The position numbers and the translations under genes were made by a program. The notes beneath the pieces were generated by a model. It searched no databases. It worked only from the letters and a program-made list of their open reading frames with translations, and had not been told where the DNA came from. A DNA stretch of 64,000 nucleotides. It comes from Typha latifolia (Eukaryota; Streptophyta; Magnoliopsida; Poales; Typhaceae). The stretch is taken from contig CM034099.1 in the NCBI GenBank assembly GCA_019914945.1, forward strand, positions 8,197,001 to 8,261,000, read 5' to 3'. Shown here piece after piece: positions 1 through 10,779 of this stretch (the first letter of the stretch is position 1; each line of letters opens with the position of its first letter).

Positions 1-1993
1 TTCTTTTCTCGTTCTCTGGAGAGAGAGAGAGAGGAAATTAATGACGGCTAGCAAGAAGGAAGAGAGGCAATGGTGTTGGGTTTCTAATTTTGTTTTGGGA
101 AGAGAAGCTTTCTGCTTTAGTTGTTTGCGTTTGGTCCTCTCGCATGGATATTGACGAGGAGATTAATTCTTAATTAGTAGTATAATTTCTTTTATTCGAT
201 ATGATATCTTCTCATTCTTATATCTTTAAAGAGGATTTCAAGCATCTCTCTTGTATATCACATTCAATCCATAAATTCATTTTTTGGCTGCCAATCCATG
301 TGTGTTGATTACAACAAAATGTTGCTACTTGTGAAATCAAAATAAGTTTCTAGCTATTTTGAAAATAGGAGCACCAATTCTTTTTTTTTTCTTTTTGCAG
401 AACTACTTAAACTCATTTTGAAATACATATACAATAAATAAGGAATTCAACCATGACTATCATAGTGATTATTCCAATGAAGTATGACAGGATTTAGCAA
501 TTCCTATAACTACTATAAAATTAAAAAGAAAATTATTTTACAAAATTGTATTAACTCCGTAACTACTATAAAATCTTAAACGGTTAGCGAACGATAATTT
601 TTATAAATTCTAAATAAAAATTATTTCTAGACCTATCAACTATAACTCGATACCATTTATGCCTCCTAAATGTCTATAATCTCCGTAAAGAGTTACGCTA
701 TTAATAAATAAAATTGATTTTGTAAACTTGCCACTACCCATAGGCACATTTGGGCTGTAGTAGGAGAATGGAAGGATTTGGATAGTGATTGGAAACAAAT
801 TCACTTCAGAGGTTGGGTTTAGGAGAGAGAAATATGAGGAAGAGAAGATAAGGAGGCGACAAGTTTTAGAGATTGAGAGAAGACTAATATGTTGGGAGAT
901 CTAAGGAAAGAGAGACAGGATGAATAAATAATAGGAGAGAGAAAGAGAGAGAGTGTGTAAATTTATTATGGAGAAGTGAGGTTAAAAATAATAAAGAAAA
1001 TTCTATGCTATTTAGAACATTTGAATAATTCAGAGGATCTCAGTGTCCGGTTTTTTCTTCTTCTTTTTTTTTCTTTATTGGATATAGGTGATACACAGAG
1101 ACGTACAGTTCAAGTCTTCAAAAGGATTTAGGTGTAACTTCGTATACTTTATATTATTCAGCTCTCCCTTATTTCTCGGTTCAAGAAATGTACTTAGACT
1201 TTGAGATTTGATGACCATATTTAATTAATTCACAAACTATATATTCTGCCAAAGACTGTGTTAGTTTCCGTGCAAAAGAACCATCATCACAGGGGGATTG
1301 ACTTGGTGGTCTTCTCTCAAAGCACCTTTTTAACTTGCAGGAAATTGCTACATCCAGAGGGTTGTAAACGATCTGCCTCGCCCTCCCCTCCTCGCTCCTT
1401 GTCCCTTTCAGATTCTAAGAAGGTGGCGGTGGGAGTGGGAAGATGATGATAGGTATGGGGGGCTGCCGAAAATACCCGCGGGCCCACCGCCGGCGACACC
1501 CACCATGTTGACGCCTGACCCGTTTTCCCGTCTCAATCTCCCCCTCCGGTGTGTGTGTGTGTGTGAGTGAGAGAGAGAGAGAGAGATCATCTGGGCCGTT
1601 GCCGTCCGATGATCACCTTGGGACCCACCGGGAGACGTCCATCAGCCTGTACTCTCCGATGCTTCCTCCCCTCCCCCCTCCCCTTGTTGTCTGCGCTCTT
1701 TGTCGGGTTGCTTTAGCTTTCGTGCAGGCCCACACAGAATTGTTCGAGGACTCTCTTTTTCTTTTTATATTTTGAAAGCTTTGCCAGAAAAAAAAAAAAC
1801 TATTCATGACCTAGAGAGAGTCAGTCCTGTGACACGTAGTAGATTCTCCTACTCCCTCAATTATTCCAATATTTCAAAAATCCCTTTATGTAATAACGTC
1901 TTACAGTTTTTTTTTTAATTATAAATTCTCATATGAATGTTATATGACCTGACATTGTCATCACCTTCCTTCCTAAAATTTATAATGACATCT

Positions 1994-1996
<3 letters not shown>

Positions 1997-2052
<56 letters not shown>
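1997..2052. repeat. (CT)n microsatellite
   Basis: An uninterrupted CT dinucleotide run of about 28 units. The apparent reading frames across it (Leu-Ser or Arg-Glu runs) are artefacts of the repeat. Confidence 0.97.
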
Positions 2053-2057
<5 letters not shown>

Positions 2058-2787
2058 TAGTAGCTATTATTTTCCTTCCTCTTAAATTCTCTCCATCTCT
2101 CAATCTCTCTCAACTTCTCTCACGCAGAGAGTGTGTAAGGATGGGATTTTGCCAAGCTAATCGTAAAGATTCAAATATGAAATCTCTATAAAATGTTATT
2201 AAGAAAATAAAAACTTTTCCAGCTCAAATCATCGTGAATTCCTCTACAATGCGTGCTGCATCAACTTCTTGAAACCCAAGACTAAGTATTGGCACATAGT
2301 TTTAAGAACTAATATATAGTTCTCAAAATACACAAGAATTTTGAATGGGATATAACTCCCTAATAAACGTCGGAGGAGAACATGAGCACCTCCCCTAATT
2401 TCCTTCCTCTATTTCTAGCTTTGAGATCTTAGTTAAAAGAAAAGATGAAGTATACTGTGCCCTGCAACACGAGAAAGAACTTAAAAGGCCTTTTATTTTA
2501 CTAGCTCGGTCATCATGATGTATTAAAATGGAAGAATGTATAATAGGAAAATAGAGCCTCTTTTGGTTCATATATAAGGTTTTCTTATAAGTAGCTTTAC
2601 GCGCATCTCTTAAATATAAATTATTATAATTTTACTTATATTTTGTTGGGATAATCTAAATATAATTATTCATTATGTGAAAAAATAATCCCTTACCTCT
2701 TAAATAGACCGAAATGCCCTCCTCTGGACACATAGTAAAATCACAAGTGGGCATTATTTTGGCAGTAGTACTTCCTGTTTTGAAATG

Positions 2788-2812
2788 TATATATATATAT
2801 ATATATATATAT
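2788..2812. repeat. (TA)n microsatellite
   Basis: A TA dinucleotide run of about 12 units in intergenic DNA. Confidence 0.95.
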
Positions 2813-4198
2813 GATTTGCATATAAAATAGGTACAAAGGAAACAAAATAATGGAAGGATGCTTTTTGGCGAAAATTTAAAAATATTCTGGGCTTGCAGTA
2901 TACTGTGCCTCTTCTTCTTTCTTTATGGTACCGCAGGTCCGCAGGCCAGAGTTGATGCCATATTACTACGGTCATAGAGAGCTTGTAAATTTCTCTCCAA
3001 AGAAAATTAGAGAGCTTGCAAACGGGATTGGAAGCTAAATTAGCAAAGTAATTATACTTTATAAATGAATGAAACCTGGCACTGGACCTTTTGTAAATAG
3101 TATTATATGTATATTTTCATCTATATTTGGGCAACGAGTCAGGTAGGAGAAAGTAACTTTATGTCTATAGTTGTGATCTAAGTTTGAATTGAAATCATTT
3201 CACTTCCAAGTGATTTAGAGCTAGTCCTTGATGTTTATCCTTGATACTCCTTGATGTTTGACCGGTCAAGGGGATTAAACCTAGGACAAATTATCCCCTT
3301 CTATTCCCAAAAGTAGCCCTACATAATTGCAATATTCGACATGTATGATAGAAAAAAGATGGAAAATTCCATGGATTCATTTGCAAAATGGCTATCATTT
3401 TCCAAGGGGATTAAGGATCAAGCACGTCAGAGATATTATTCCGTAATACATGTGATTCGCCTGATTTATACTTTGCACGGCAGGATTAGTTTTACGTTTC
3501 AAATGTTGAATTGGACAATTGCAAATTTGCGTGATGACTCAGAAGATGAAAGTGATTTTGGGAGAGAGAGAGAGAGAGAGAAGCCAAGAGGAATTTGAGT
3601 TGCTTGATTAAGATACATACATGATTCATTTGGCCATCAAGTCGATGAGGCTATAGTGACGAGGACTACGATATGATTCTTAAAAACAAGGACTGTAATT
3701 GAAAGTTTCTGAATCTTATGGCCCAAAACAAAGAATCCTTGTTGGTTGGTGCTGACTATGGACAAAAAGGAAGGAACAAACTCACATATCGCAGTAAACT
3801 TGAGCTATGAAGTACTAATGTGGAGTAACTAGAGAAGATATTTTGAGAAGGCATCCAAAGTAAAATGTGAATCCCTCCAAATCCAAAACAGAAGAAGATA
3901 ATGCACGGATAGGCTCGAGTTAAAATTAACCCTCCAGTTAGAGATCGCCGCCAGTAGTAACTGCCCAAAAAATATTAAACACATGGCAGAGGCAAGAGAT
4001 GATATAAATCACAGAGTTCCAAAGTAAACTTAACCTCACATTTGAAATGAAGCATCCACAGAATAGGAGAGTTCACCTAAATGTTTTGGCCCGCAGTATT
4101 AAGGCCAATACTAGCCAAAACACAGTACCAGACCCAAGTTTGATGTTCCGACAAGATTTCAGCAGGAAAATATTCTGGAAATAGATACAGAGAAGGAA

Positions 4199-7100
4199 TT
4201 AATCAACCTCCTCAATCTTTGGACCGGCACCACTGCCACCAGCAGGAGGAACATCGTCTTCGTCCATCCCACCAGCCATGTCACCGCCAGCACCTTGGTA
4301 CATCTTGGCAATGATGGGGTTGCAAATGCTCTCCAGTTCCTTCATCTTGTCCTCAAACTCATCAGCCTCTGCGAGCTGGTTACCGTCAAGCCACTGGATC
4401 GCCTTGTCGACTGCATCCTCAATCTTCTTCTTGTCAGCGGCAGGAAGCTTGGACGCAATCTTGTCGTCCTTAATGGTATTCCTCATGTTGTAGGCGTAGT
4501 TCTCTAGAGCATTCTTTGCCTCCACCTTCTTCTTATGCTCCTCATCCTCTGACTTGTATTTCTCAGCATCATGCACCATCTTCTCAATCTCCTCCTTGCT
4601 GAGCCTGCCTTTGTCATTGGTGATGGTGATCTTGTTCTTCTGCCCCGTGGTCTTGTCCTCAGCGGAAACATTTAAAATGCCATTTGCATCGATGTCAAAA
4701 CAGACAGTGATCTGTGGAACACCCCTAGGAGCAGGGGGAATGCCAGAGAGCTCAAATTTCCCAAGAAGATTATTGTCCCTGGTCCTGGCCCTCTCACCCT
4801 CATAAACCTGGATCAAAACACCAGGTTGGTTGTCAGAGTATGTGGAGAACACCTGCTCCTTCTTTGTTGGAATGGTTGTGTTCCTTGGGATCAACACTGT
4901 CATGACTCCTCCAGCTGTCTCCAGACCAAGAGAAAGAGGGGTGACATCTAACAGAAGGAGGTCCTGCACCTTCTCATTGCCCTCACCACTCAAGATGGCT
5001 GCCTGAACTGCTGCACCATAAGCCACGGCCTCATCAGGGTTAATACTTTTGCACAACTCCTTTCCATTGAAGAAGTCCTGCAATAGCTGCTGAACCCTTG
5101 GAATTCTTGTTGAACCACCAACAAGGACAACATCATGCACAGTGCTCTTGTCCATCTTAGCATCCCTCAAACACTTCTCAACAGGCTCCATACACTTCCT
5201 GAAGAGGTCCATGTTGAGTTCTTCAAACCTGGCTCTTGTAATGGTTGTGTAGAAATCAATACCCTCATATAGTGAATCAATCTCGATTGTGGTTTGAGCA
5301 GTGGATGAGAGAGTCCTCTTAGCCCTCTCACATGATGTCCTCAACCTACGAAGTGCCCTCGGGTTTCCACTGATGTCCTTCTTGTGCTTTCTCTTGAACT
5401 CTTGGACAAAGTGGTTAACCATGCGATTGTCAAAATCCTCACCACCAAGGTGAGTATCACCAGCAGTAGCCTTCACCTCAAAGATACCCTCCTCTATGGT
5501 TAGCAGAGAGACATCAAAAGTACCACCACCAAGGTCAAAGATGAGAACATTCTTCTCACCAACACTGGTTGCCTTCTTATCAAGACCATAAGCAATGGCA
5601 GCAGCAGTGGGTTCATTGATGATTCTCATGACATTAAGGCCAGCAATAACACCAGCATCCTTGGTTGCCTGTCGCTGAGAGTCATTGAAGTATGCAGGAA
5701 CAGTAACGACAGCATTCTTGATGGCAGAACCAAGATATGCCTCAGCAATTTCACGCATCTTCATCAAAACCATAGAAGAGATCTCTTCAGCAGCGAATTG
5801 CTTATCCTCACCCTTATATTGGACAACAATCATGGGTTTGTCACCAGGACCGGCAATAACTTTGAAGGGCCACAGTTTTATGTCACTCTGAACAGATGCA
5901 TCAGTATATCGCCTGCCAATCAAGCGTTTCGCATCTGGAAAGCAAATAAAGCCTACATAAGTATTTGCACTTCTTGCAGCCACAATGAGTTCAGACATAA
6001 GCTAGATAGTAAAGAGGAATATCCCAAACCGCAAGAGAGCTAAAGTAGATATAACGGTTTGCTTTGACTGAAGCATTTACAAGGTAGTGCAAAATGCTTT
6101 TACAACTACTGCATCATAATCTGTAAACTCTTACCATCTATTATACAATAGTATATTTGAATCTCAATATTCAAAAGCTCAATGCAACAGTGCATCAACT
6201 TAGCACTTCCTGCAAGCATTGCATCATAAAAAGAAGAGTTCTTGCAACTGAATATATGGAAATTATTTGTTCCATAACATAACCACAAGCTGGACGCATT
6301 AAACTACTTCTTGGAATGTTATATTTACAAAGAGAAGCTCGTGGTGTTACTCTCTACCACTGTAGATAGCAGTGAACCTTCTGTCAGAAAAGTAGACAGG
6401 AAAATAAAAGATGTGACTAGGAATCTCTAGACCTGTATATAATCTTATCGAGTACTTATTATTTATCCTTATAAACAGGGTGGGAGAACAAAACATGTAA
6501 GAAGAGTCAAAACTACTCAAAATCATAACCTAGTCTTGTAGAGATAGCCAGATTCTTTCTTCAAACAGGAGGAAAATGAACACCTAACCTACTAAAATTG
6601 TACAACATAGAGATCAGGAAAATAAAAAAACTTGGGAACACATGCCATGCTAATAGTAAATTTCCCATCGTCAGAAGCACTCAGTATGCTGCAAGAAATA
6701 CCATTATGCTATAGTAGAATTTTGAGATAAAAAAGGAAGAAGAAACCATCTGAGATCCACATACTATTAGGAAAACAAATTATAAGTAAAATCAAAATTC
6801 TAATAATGACAAAACAGATAAACAAAATAGGCAAATCATAGTCCTCATTATAGCCTATGAATCTTAGTCATAATCAAGTACAACATCATAAACCAGCTTG
6901 ACCATTCGATCCTGTATAGGTAGTCGTCATTAAGCAGTTCAATATAACCCACGCAAGCATCATTATGGGCAGCGAAGAGGATAATGAGAGACATACATGT
7001 CAATCTTGATTAAAGATCTATCATATAAAAGAAATAGTGCTTTACATTGATCTATTTCTCTTCTAGTAAGCAATGTTTAACAGGATAGAGGCAACAATAA

Positions 7101-8396
7101 TGAGTTTAGATCCAATAATGAGTGAGTAAACTTTGTAAATTTCCTTATAATATGTAAAAGTATTGTTCTAGAATAGCTAAATTGCATGCCATTTCGAATT
7201 TCCCAAAACAATGGATGTGTCAACTAGAAGTAAGGGTGAAAACGGATCAGATACAGATCGGATAGTGCTCAACCCATATCCGGATTCATATTTTTAATCC
7301 GGATACGGATTCGGATACGGATATTAGACGGATAGCAAAATTTAAAACCATATCCTAACTAAACGGATACGGATAATTTTCGAATAGAGGATCGAATCTT
7401 AAACGGATATTGATTGAATTTAAAATAATTATAATATTTTTATTTATATATAATTAACACAAAATTATTAAGAGTTTTACGATAAATAATTTTTTTGTAT
7501 GTCAAATTTATAAAATTAGAGAAATTAATCTCTATAAATAATATATAATGTATTATTAGTAATAATATTAATATATACTATTTAAATAAGCAAATTAAAA
7601 ACTGTAAATCATTTTTAAAAAATATGCGGATAAACGGATATCCGATATCCGAATGCGAAAAATATATCCGACCGTATCTGAATCCGTATCCGAATTTTTT
7701 TCAAAAAGTCTATCCGGATCCGAATTGGATAGAAATTTTTTTTCCAAATCCGATCCGAATCAGGTCGGATAGCGGGTCGGGTCGGAGTTAATCCAACCCA
7801 TTTTCACCCCTAACTAGAAGTCATTTATCAACCCAAGCTATACCTAGTCTTCAATTAACCACCATCTTGTCAAATTATCAGCACTAGCCAATAGCAGGGG
7901 AAAAAGCATGATTTTAAAAGAAAAAAGAGTTCTTAGAGCACTAAAACAGTGAAACAATTGTTTTAAATATTTGAAAATATGAAGCTAGTGCAAAATATAT
8001 TATTTGACCTTGTAAAGCACCGGAAATACTGAAGAATCGCAGTCCTTAAAGCAAAGCAGATTATTCATACTAGAACCACGCAAATCTTGATAGATCTACG
8101 TGCAGCAAATGAGATCACTCTTATTCTCAAAGTACACCAACAGATCCAAGTGTAAAATGGCACAAGAGAAGGGAGATCTCACCAAAGACCGTGTTGATCG
8201 GGTTCATGGCGACCTGGTTCTTGGCCGCATCGCCGACGAGGCGCTCGGTATCCGTAAATCCGACATAAGAGGGGGTGGTACGATTACCCTGGTCATTTGC
8301 TATGATCTCAACGCGATCGTGCTGCCAAACTCCGACGCAGGAGTAGGTGGTGCCGAGATCAATCCCGATCGCTGGGCCTTCTCCCTTCCCCGACAT
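4199..8396 (-). CDS. HSP70: Cytosolic heat shock protein 70 (HSP70/HSC70), two exons
   Basis: ATP-dependent chaperone of the cytosol and nucleus. Exon 1 is 8183-8396 and exon 2 is 4199-5934 (stop TAA at 4199-4201); together they encode 649 residues, the usual family length. The intron (5935-8182) has GT/AG ends and splits the Asp codon of the [10 protein letters not shown] motif, a position I recall as the usual plant HSP70 intron site. Visible hallmarks are [14 protein letters not shown] near the N-terminus, the phosphate-binding [30 protein letters not shown], an [17 protein letters not shown] glycine-rich tail, and the C-terminal EEVD that binds TPR co-chaperones and marks the cytosolic class. 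I chose the ATG at 8396 because the in-frame upstream extension resembles leader sequence and the family starts with [16 protein letters not shown] heat-shock element lies about 130 bp upstream. Two hAT elements disturb the locus, one in the intron and one upstream, but the coding sequence is intact. Confidence 0.97.
5935..8182 (-). other. HSP70 intron 1 (2.25 kb)
   Basis: Donor GTGAGATC follows exon 1 and acceptor TTTGCTTTCCAG precedes exon 2, both read on the minus strand. Of its length, 582 bp is a hAT element with its target-site duplication. The rest is AT-rich, with no open frame of note. Confidence 0.93.
7231..7812. mobile_element. Non-autonomous hAT element in the HSP70 intron
   Basis: A 582-bp element with terminal inverted repeats TAAGGGTGAAAACGG and CC(A)TTTTCACCCCTA, which resemble Ac/Ds-type ends. 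It is flanked by a perfect 8-bp duplication ACTAGAAG (7223-7230 and 7813-7820), the hAT signature. Both subterminal regions are packed with GGATAC/CGGAT-type repeats, and the centre is AT-rich. It has no coding capacity. Related copies lie at 8735-9173 and, inverted, at 62288-62864. Confidence 0.95.
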
Positions 8397-8522
8397 TGCT
8401 AAGATTGGAGCTCGGAAAGATCGCCAAGGAAGGGAGGAAGGAGAGATCGAAGAAGGAAGGGGCGAGCAACTAGATTTTACAAAAGAGGAGGGGCTATAAA
8501 GCAGTTTGCTAGGGTTTCTACT

Positions 8523-8535
8523 TTCTAGAAATTTC
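8523..8535 (-). promoter_or_regulatory. Heat-shock element upstream of HSP70
   Basis: The 13 bases read TTC-TA-GAA-AT-TTC, three alternating units at the 5-bp spacing recognised by heat-shock factor trimers. It lies about 130 bp upstream of the HSP70 ATG, on the promoter side. A telo-box-like AAACCCTAG (minus strand, about 8511-8519) lies just downstream, and a weak TATA-like TTTATAG lies near 8495. Heat-inducible transcription is inferred from this arrangement. Confidence 0.75.
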
Positions 8536-8734
8536 AAACGACTTAGTGTTAGCCGTTCGATACATTTGAACGATAGGAGATTGGGTGGGTTTGAGCGGGG
8601 AATTTAATTTGGATTTTGGAGTATGCGATGCCTTTAATAAAACGAGTCTCACTAATATTTATTTTCTTTTCTTTTTTGAGGTCAATCACATCAGCCAAAA
8701 TATAAAAAAAAAAAATAAGATGAAGGTTTGGCTC

Positions 8735-9173
8735 TAGGGGTGAAAACGGATAGGATACAGATCGGATAGTGCTCAACTCATATTCAGATCCATATTTTTA
8801 ATCTGGATATGGATTTGGATATGGATATTTGATAGATAGCAAAATTCAAAACCATATCCTAACTAAACGGATACGGATAATTTTCGGATAGACGATCGGA
8901 TCTTAAACGGATATTGATTGAATTTAAAATAATTATAATATTTTATTTAGATATAATTAATACAAAATTATTAAGAGTTTTATAGTAAATAATATATAAC
9001 GTAGTATTAGTACCAATATTAATATTTACTATCTAAATAAGCAAACTAAAAACTGTAAATCATTTAAAAAAATATGCGGATAAACGGATATCCGATATCT
9101 GTATCCGAATCCGATCTGAATCGGATCGGATAGCAGGTCGGATCGGAATTAATCCGACCCGTTTTCACCTCTA
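8735..9173. mobile_element. Non-autonomous hAT element upstream of HSP70
   Basis: A 439-bp relative of the intronic element in the same + strand orientation, with ends TAGGGGTGAAAACGG and CCGTTTTCACCTCTA. The 8-bp flanks TTTGGCTC (8727-8734) and TTTGGCTG (9174-9181) differ at one base. It is about 140 bp shorter than the intronic copy, mostly through internal loss. It sits about 200 bp beyond the heat-shock element, so it may mark the distal edge of the promoter. Confidence 0.93.
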
Positions 9174-9181
9174 TTTGGCTG

Positions 9182-10176
9182 CCATCCGTCAAAACAACTT
9201 TGCCCTTATTAGCTGCTTAATCCGCAATAAGATTATGTTCTTTATAAATATAAAAGAAAATTATAATCTCAAAATAAATAAAAATGACTAAAAATTTTAC
9301 CTATAAAATTCCTTAATCTCCAAGGATCACGATCTCTCTTCCTCGAAATCCAAACAAGTTCAAGAGACTAAATCACGGCGATCACCTTATATGGGTGGGC
9401 TCCCATGGTGGGGAGCATCATATTTCATTAGATATATGAGTATAATTTGTAGAATTTCATTCAAATTAAACTTTCCACCTAGTATTTTTTTTTTATTAGT
9501 GTGATTAAAGTCGTCAGATATATACAACTAATACATTAGCACGCATTGGACAATTGTTCGTATATCCTTTTAAATTTTATATTTGTGTATATATTTTCTT
9601 TATAAAAATCATGCTTCTAAAGCTTAAATTTTTATTGTATATATATTTTTAAAATTTTTTACATAGAAATTAAATTTTGTACTTGCGTAACAAATCCAAT
9701 AAAATCTATTAATTTTGTATAAATATTAAGATTGAACGGTCCTTATATAAATCATGCACACACTTTATTATAAATATGTGTATTTAGCGTAGAAAATCAG
9801 TTTCTAAGAGCTTAATTTTATTATTGTCAAAATTTAATTAAATAATAGATTTTTAGAAGTGTATATATTTAAAAAAATTATAATTTTTATTGTAAAGAAA
9901 ATCAAGATTTAAGCTCCAGTTTTATCTTTCTTAATATTTATACTTCGGTCCATAGTGTACTTATATTTGGTTTTCCTCGAGTGTTCATCTTACTGCAGTT
10001 TGAAGTCCTGCTTTGCCTCCTAGTGGACTCTCTGGCTCTTTGTCTAACCATTACTTCACTACATGTAACACTTAACATTTAGTCAAACCAAAATTTTCCT
10101 CATCAAATAAAGTCGATAAGAAGCTGAATATATATCCTTTTCTCAAACTTCGGTAATTACTCATACAATTGCTTAT
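9182..10176. other. Intergenic, AT-rich, no gene
   Basis: AT-rich DNA between the hAT element upstream of HSP70 and the 3' end of the ATL gene. No supported coding frame or repeat boundary is visible. The last roughly 100 bases may be the 3' untranslated region of the RING gene. Confidence 0.6.
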
Positions 10177-10698
10177 CTACAGAATGACAACTATCAAACC
10201 AGCCATGCTGCTGGTGCTAAGATGATGTCCTTCTCTGGATTCAGCATCATCATCGTCAGCAGCAGCAGCAGCAAGCTCACGCCGCAATTGCGTGGGCACG
10301 ACGACATTAGCGCGACAAAGTGGACAATTAGAGTGAGAGTAGAGCCACATATCAATGCAAGGAGGATGAAAGGAGTGCTTGCAATCCGGTAGCTGTCGGA
10401 TTTCCTCTCCGTCGACGAAGTCCGACAAGCAAACCGAGCACTCCTGCTCTTTGCCCTTCTCTTTCCAATACTTGCACGCTGGAATCTGCTTTTGGATTGA
10501 TTCATTTCTGATCCCCCCTGACCGGAGGAATAATCTTCTAATGGATTCAACCGCAGCCCATCGAGAGAAGCAACCAACCATGATCATGTTGTACGCCACC
10601 AGCAAGACGAAGACGGCAGCGGTGGCCACCAAAAAGTAGTAGTGCTCGGACTGCCCGTCCTCCTTAATTTGAGATGGAGATGGTGGAGAAGATGCCAT
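10177..10698 (-). CDS. ATL-type RING-H2 finger E3 ubiquitin ligase, single exon
   Basis: A 173-residue membrane-anchored RING-H2 protein. Residues about 20-44 form a hydrophobic segment and residues 87-128 form the RING. The zinc ligands are C87, C90, C106, H108, H111, C114, C125 and C128 (C-x2-C-x15-C-x-H-x2-H-x2-C-x10-C-x2-C), with the Trp three residues after C114 that helps bind the E2. The order (N-terminal helix, linker, RING, short tail) and the absence of introns fit the ATL family. The canonical GLD motif is not clear in the linker (positions 60-85). An acidic run (about 148-151) and a hydrophobic C-terminal end follow the RING. A TATA-like TATATAAG (minus strand, near 10761-10770) lies about 65 bp upstream of the ATG. 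Its substrate is unknown. Confidence 0.9.
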   Translation of the reverse strand: MASSPPSPSQIKEDGQSEHYYFLVATAAVFVLLVAYNMIMVGCFSRWAAVESIRRLFLRSGGIRNESIQKQIPACKYWKEKGKEQECSVCLSDFVDGEEIRQLPDCKHSFHPPCIDMWLYSHSNCPLCRANVVVPTQLRRELAAAAADDDDAESREGHHLSTSSMAGLIVVIL

Positions 10699-10779
10699 GG
10701 AACAACTAAACTTAAACTTTCTGTGTCTCTGAACTGGGAGAGAGTTAAAGAGATGACAAGAACTTATATAGATTATATT

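Larger units (their letters stand above)
1..4198. other. Intergenic, no gene recognised
   Basis: This AT-rich stretch gives only short open frames with no family resemblance and no convincing codon structure. It carries GA/CT and TA simple repeats (main ones listed separately) and short GA runs near 920-955, 1568-1586 and 3560-3583. The last part (about 4000-4198) probably contains the 3' untranslated region of the downstream minus-strand HSP70 gene. Nothing else can be supported. Confidence 0.6.

Noticed and set aside
1551..2191. Open frames rich in Ser/Leu or Arg/Glu over the CT/GA tracts
   Set aside because: They are translations of the microsatellite itself, with no coding texture outside it.
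3341..3598. 85-codon + frame
   Set aside because: No family resemblance, AT-rich composition, and it ends in a GA repeat.
10194..10577. 127-codon minus frame
   Set aside because: Overlaps the RING-H2 gene in another frame; it is a shadow without domain content.
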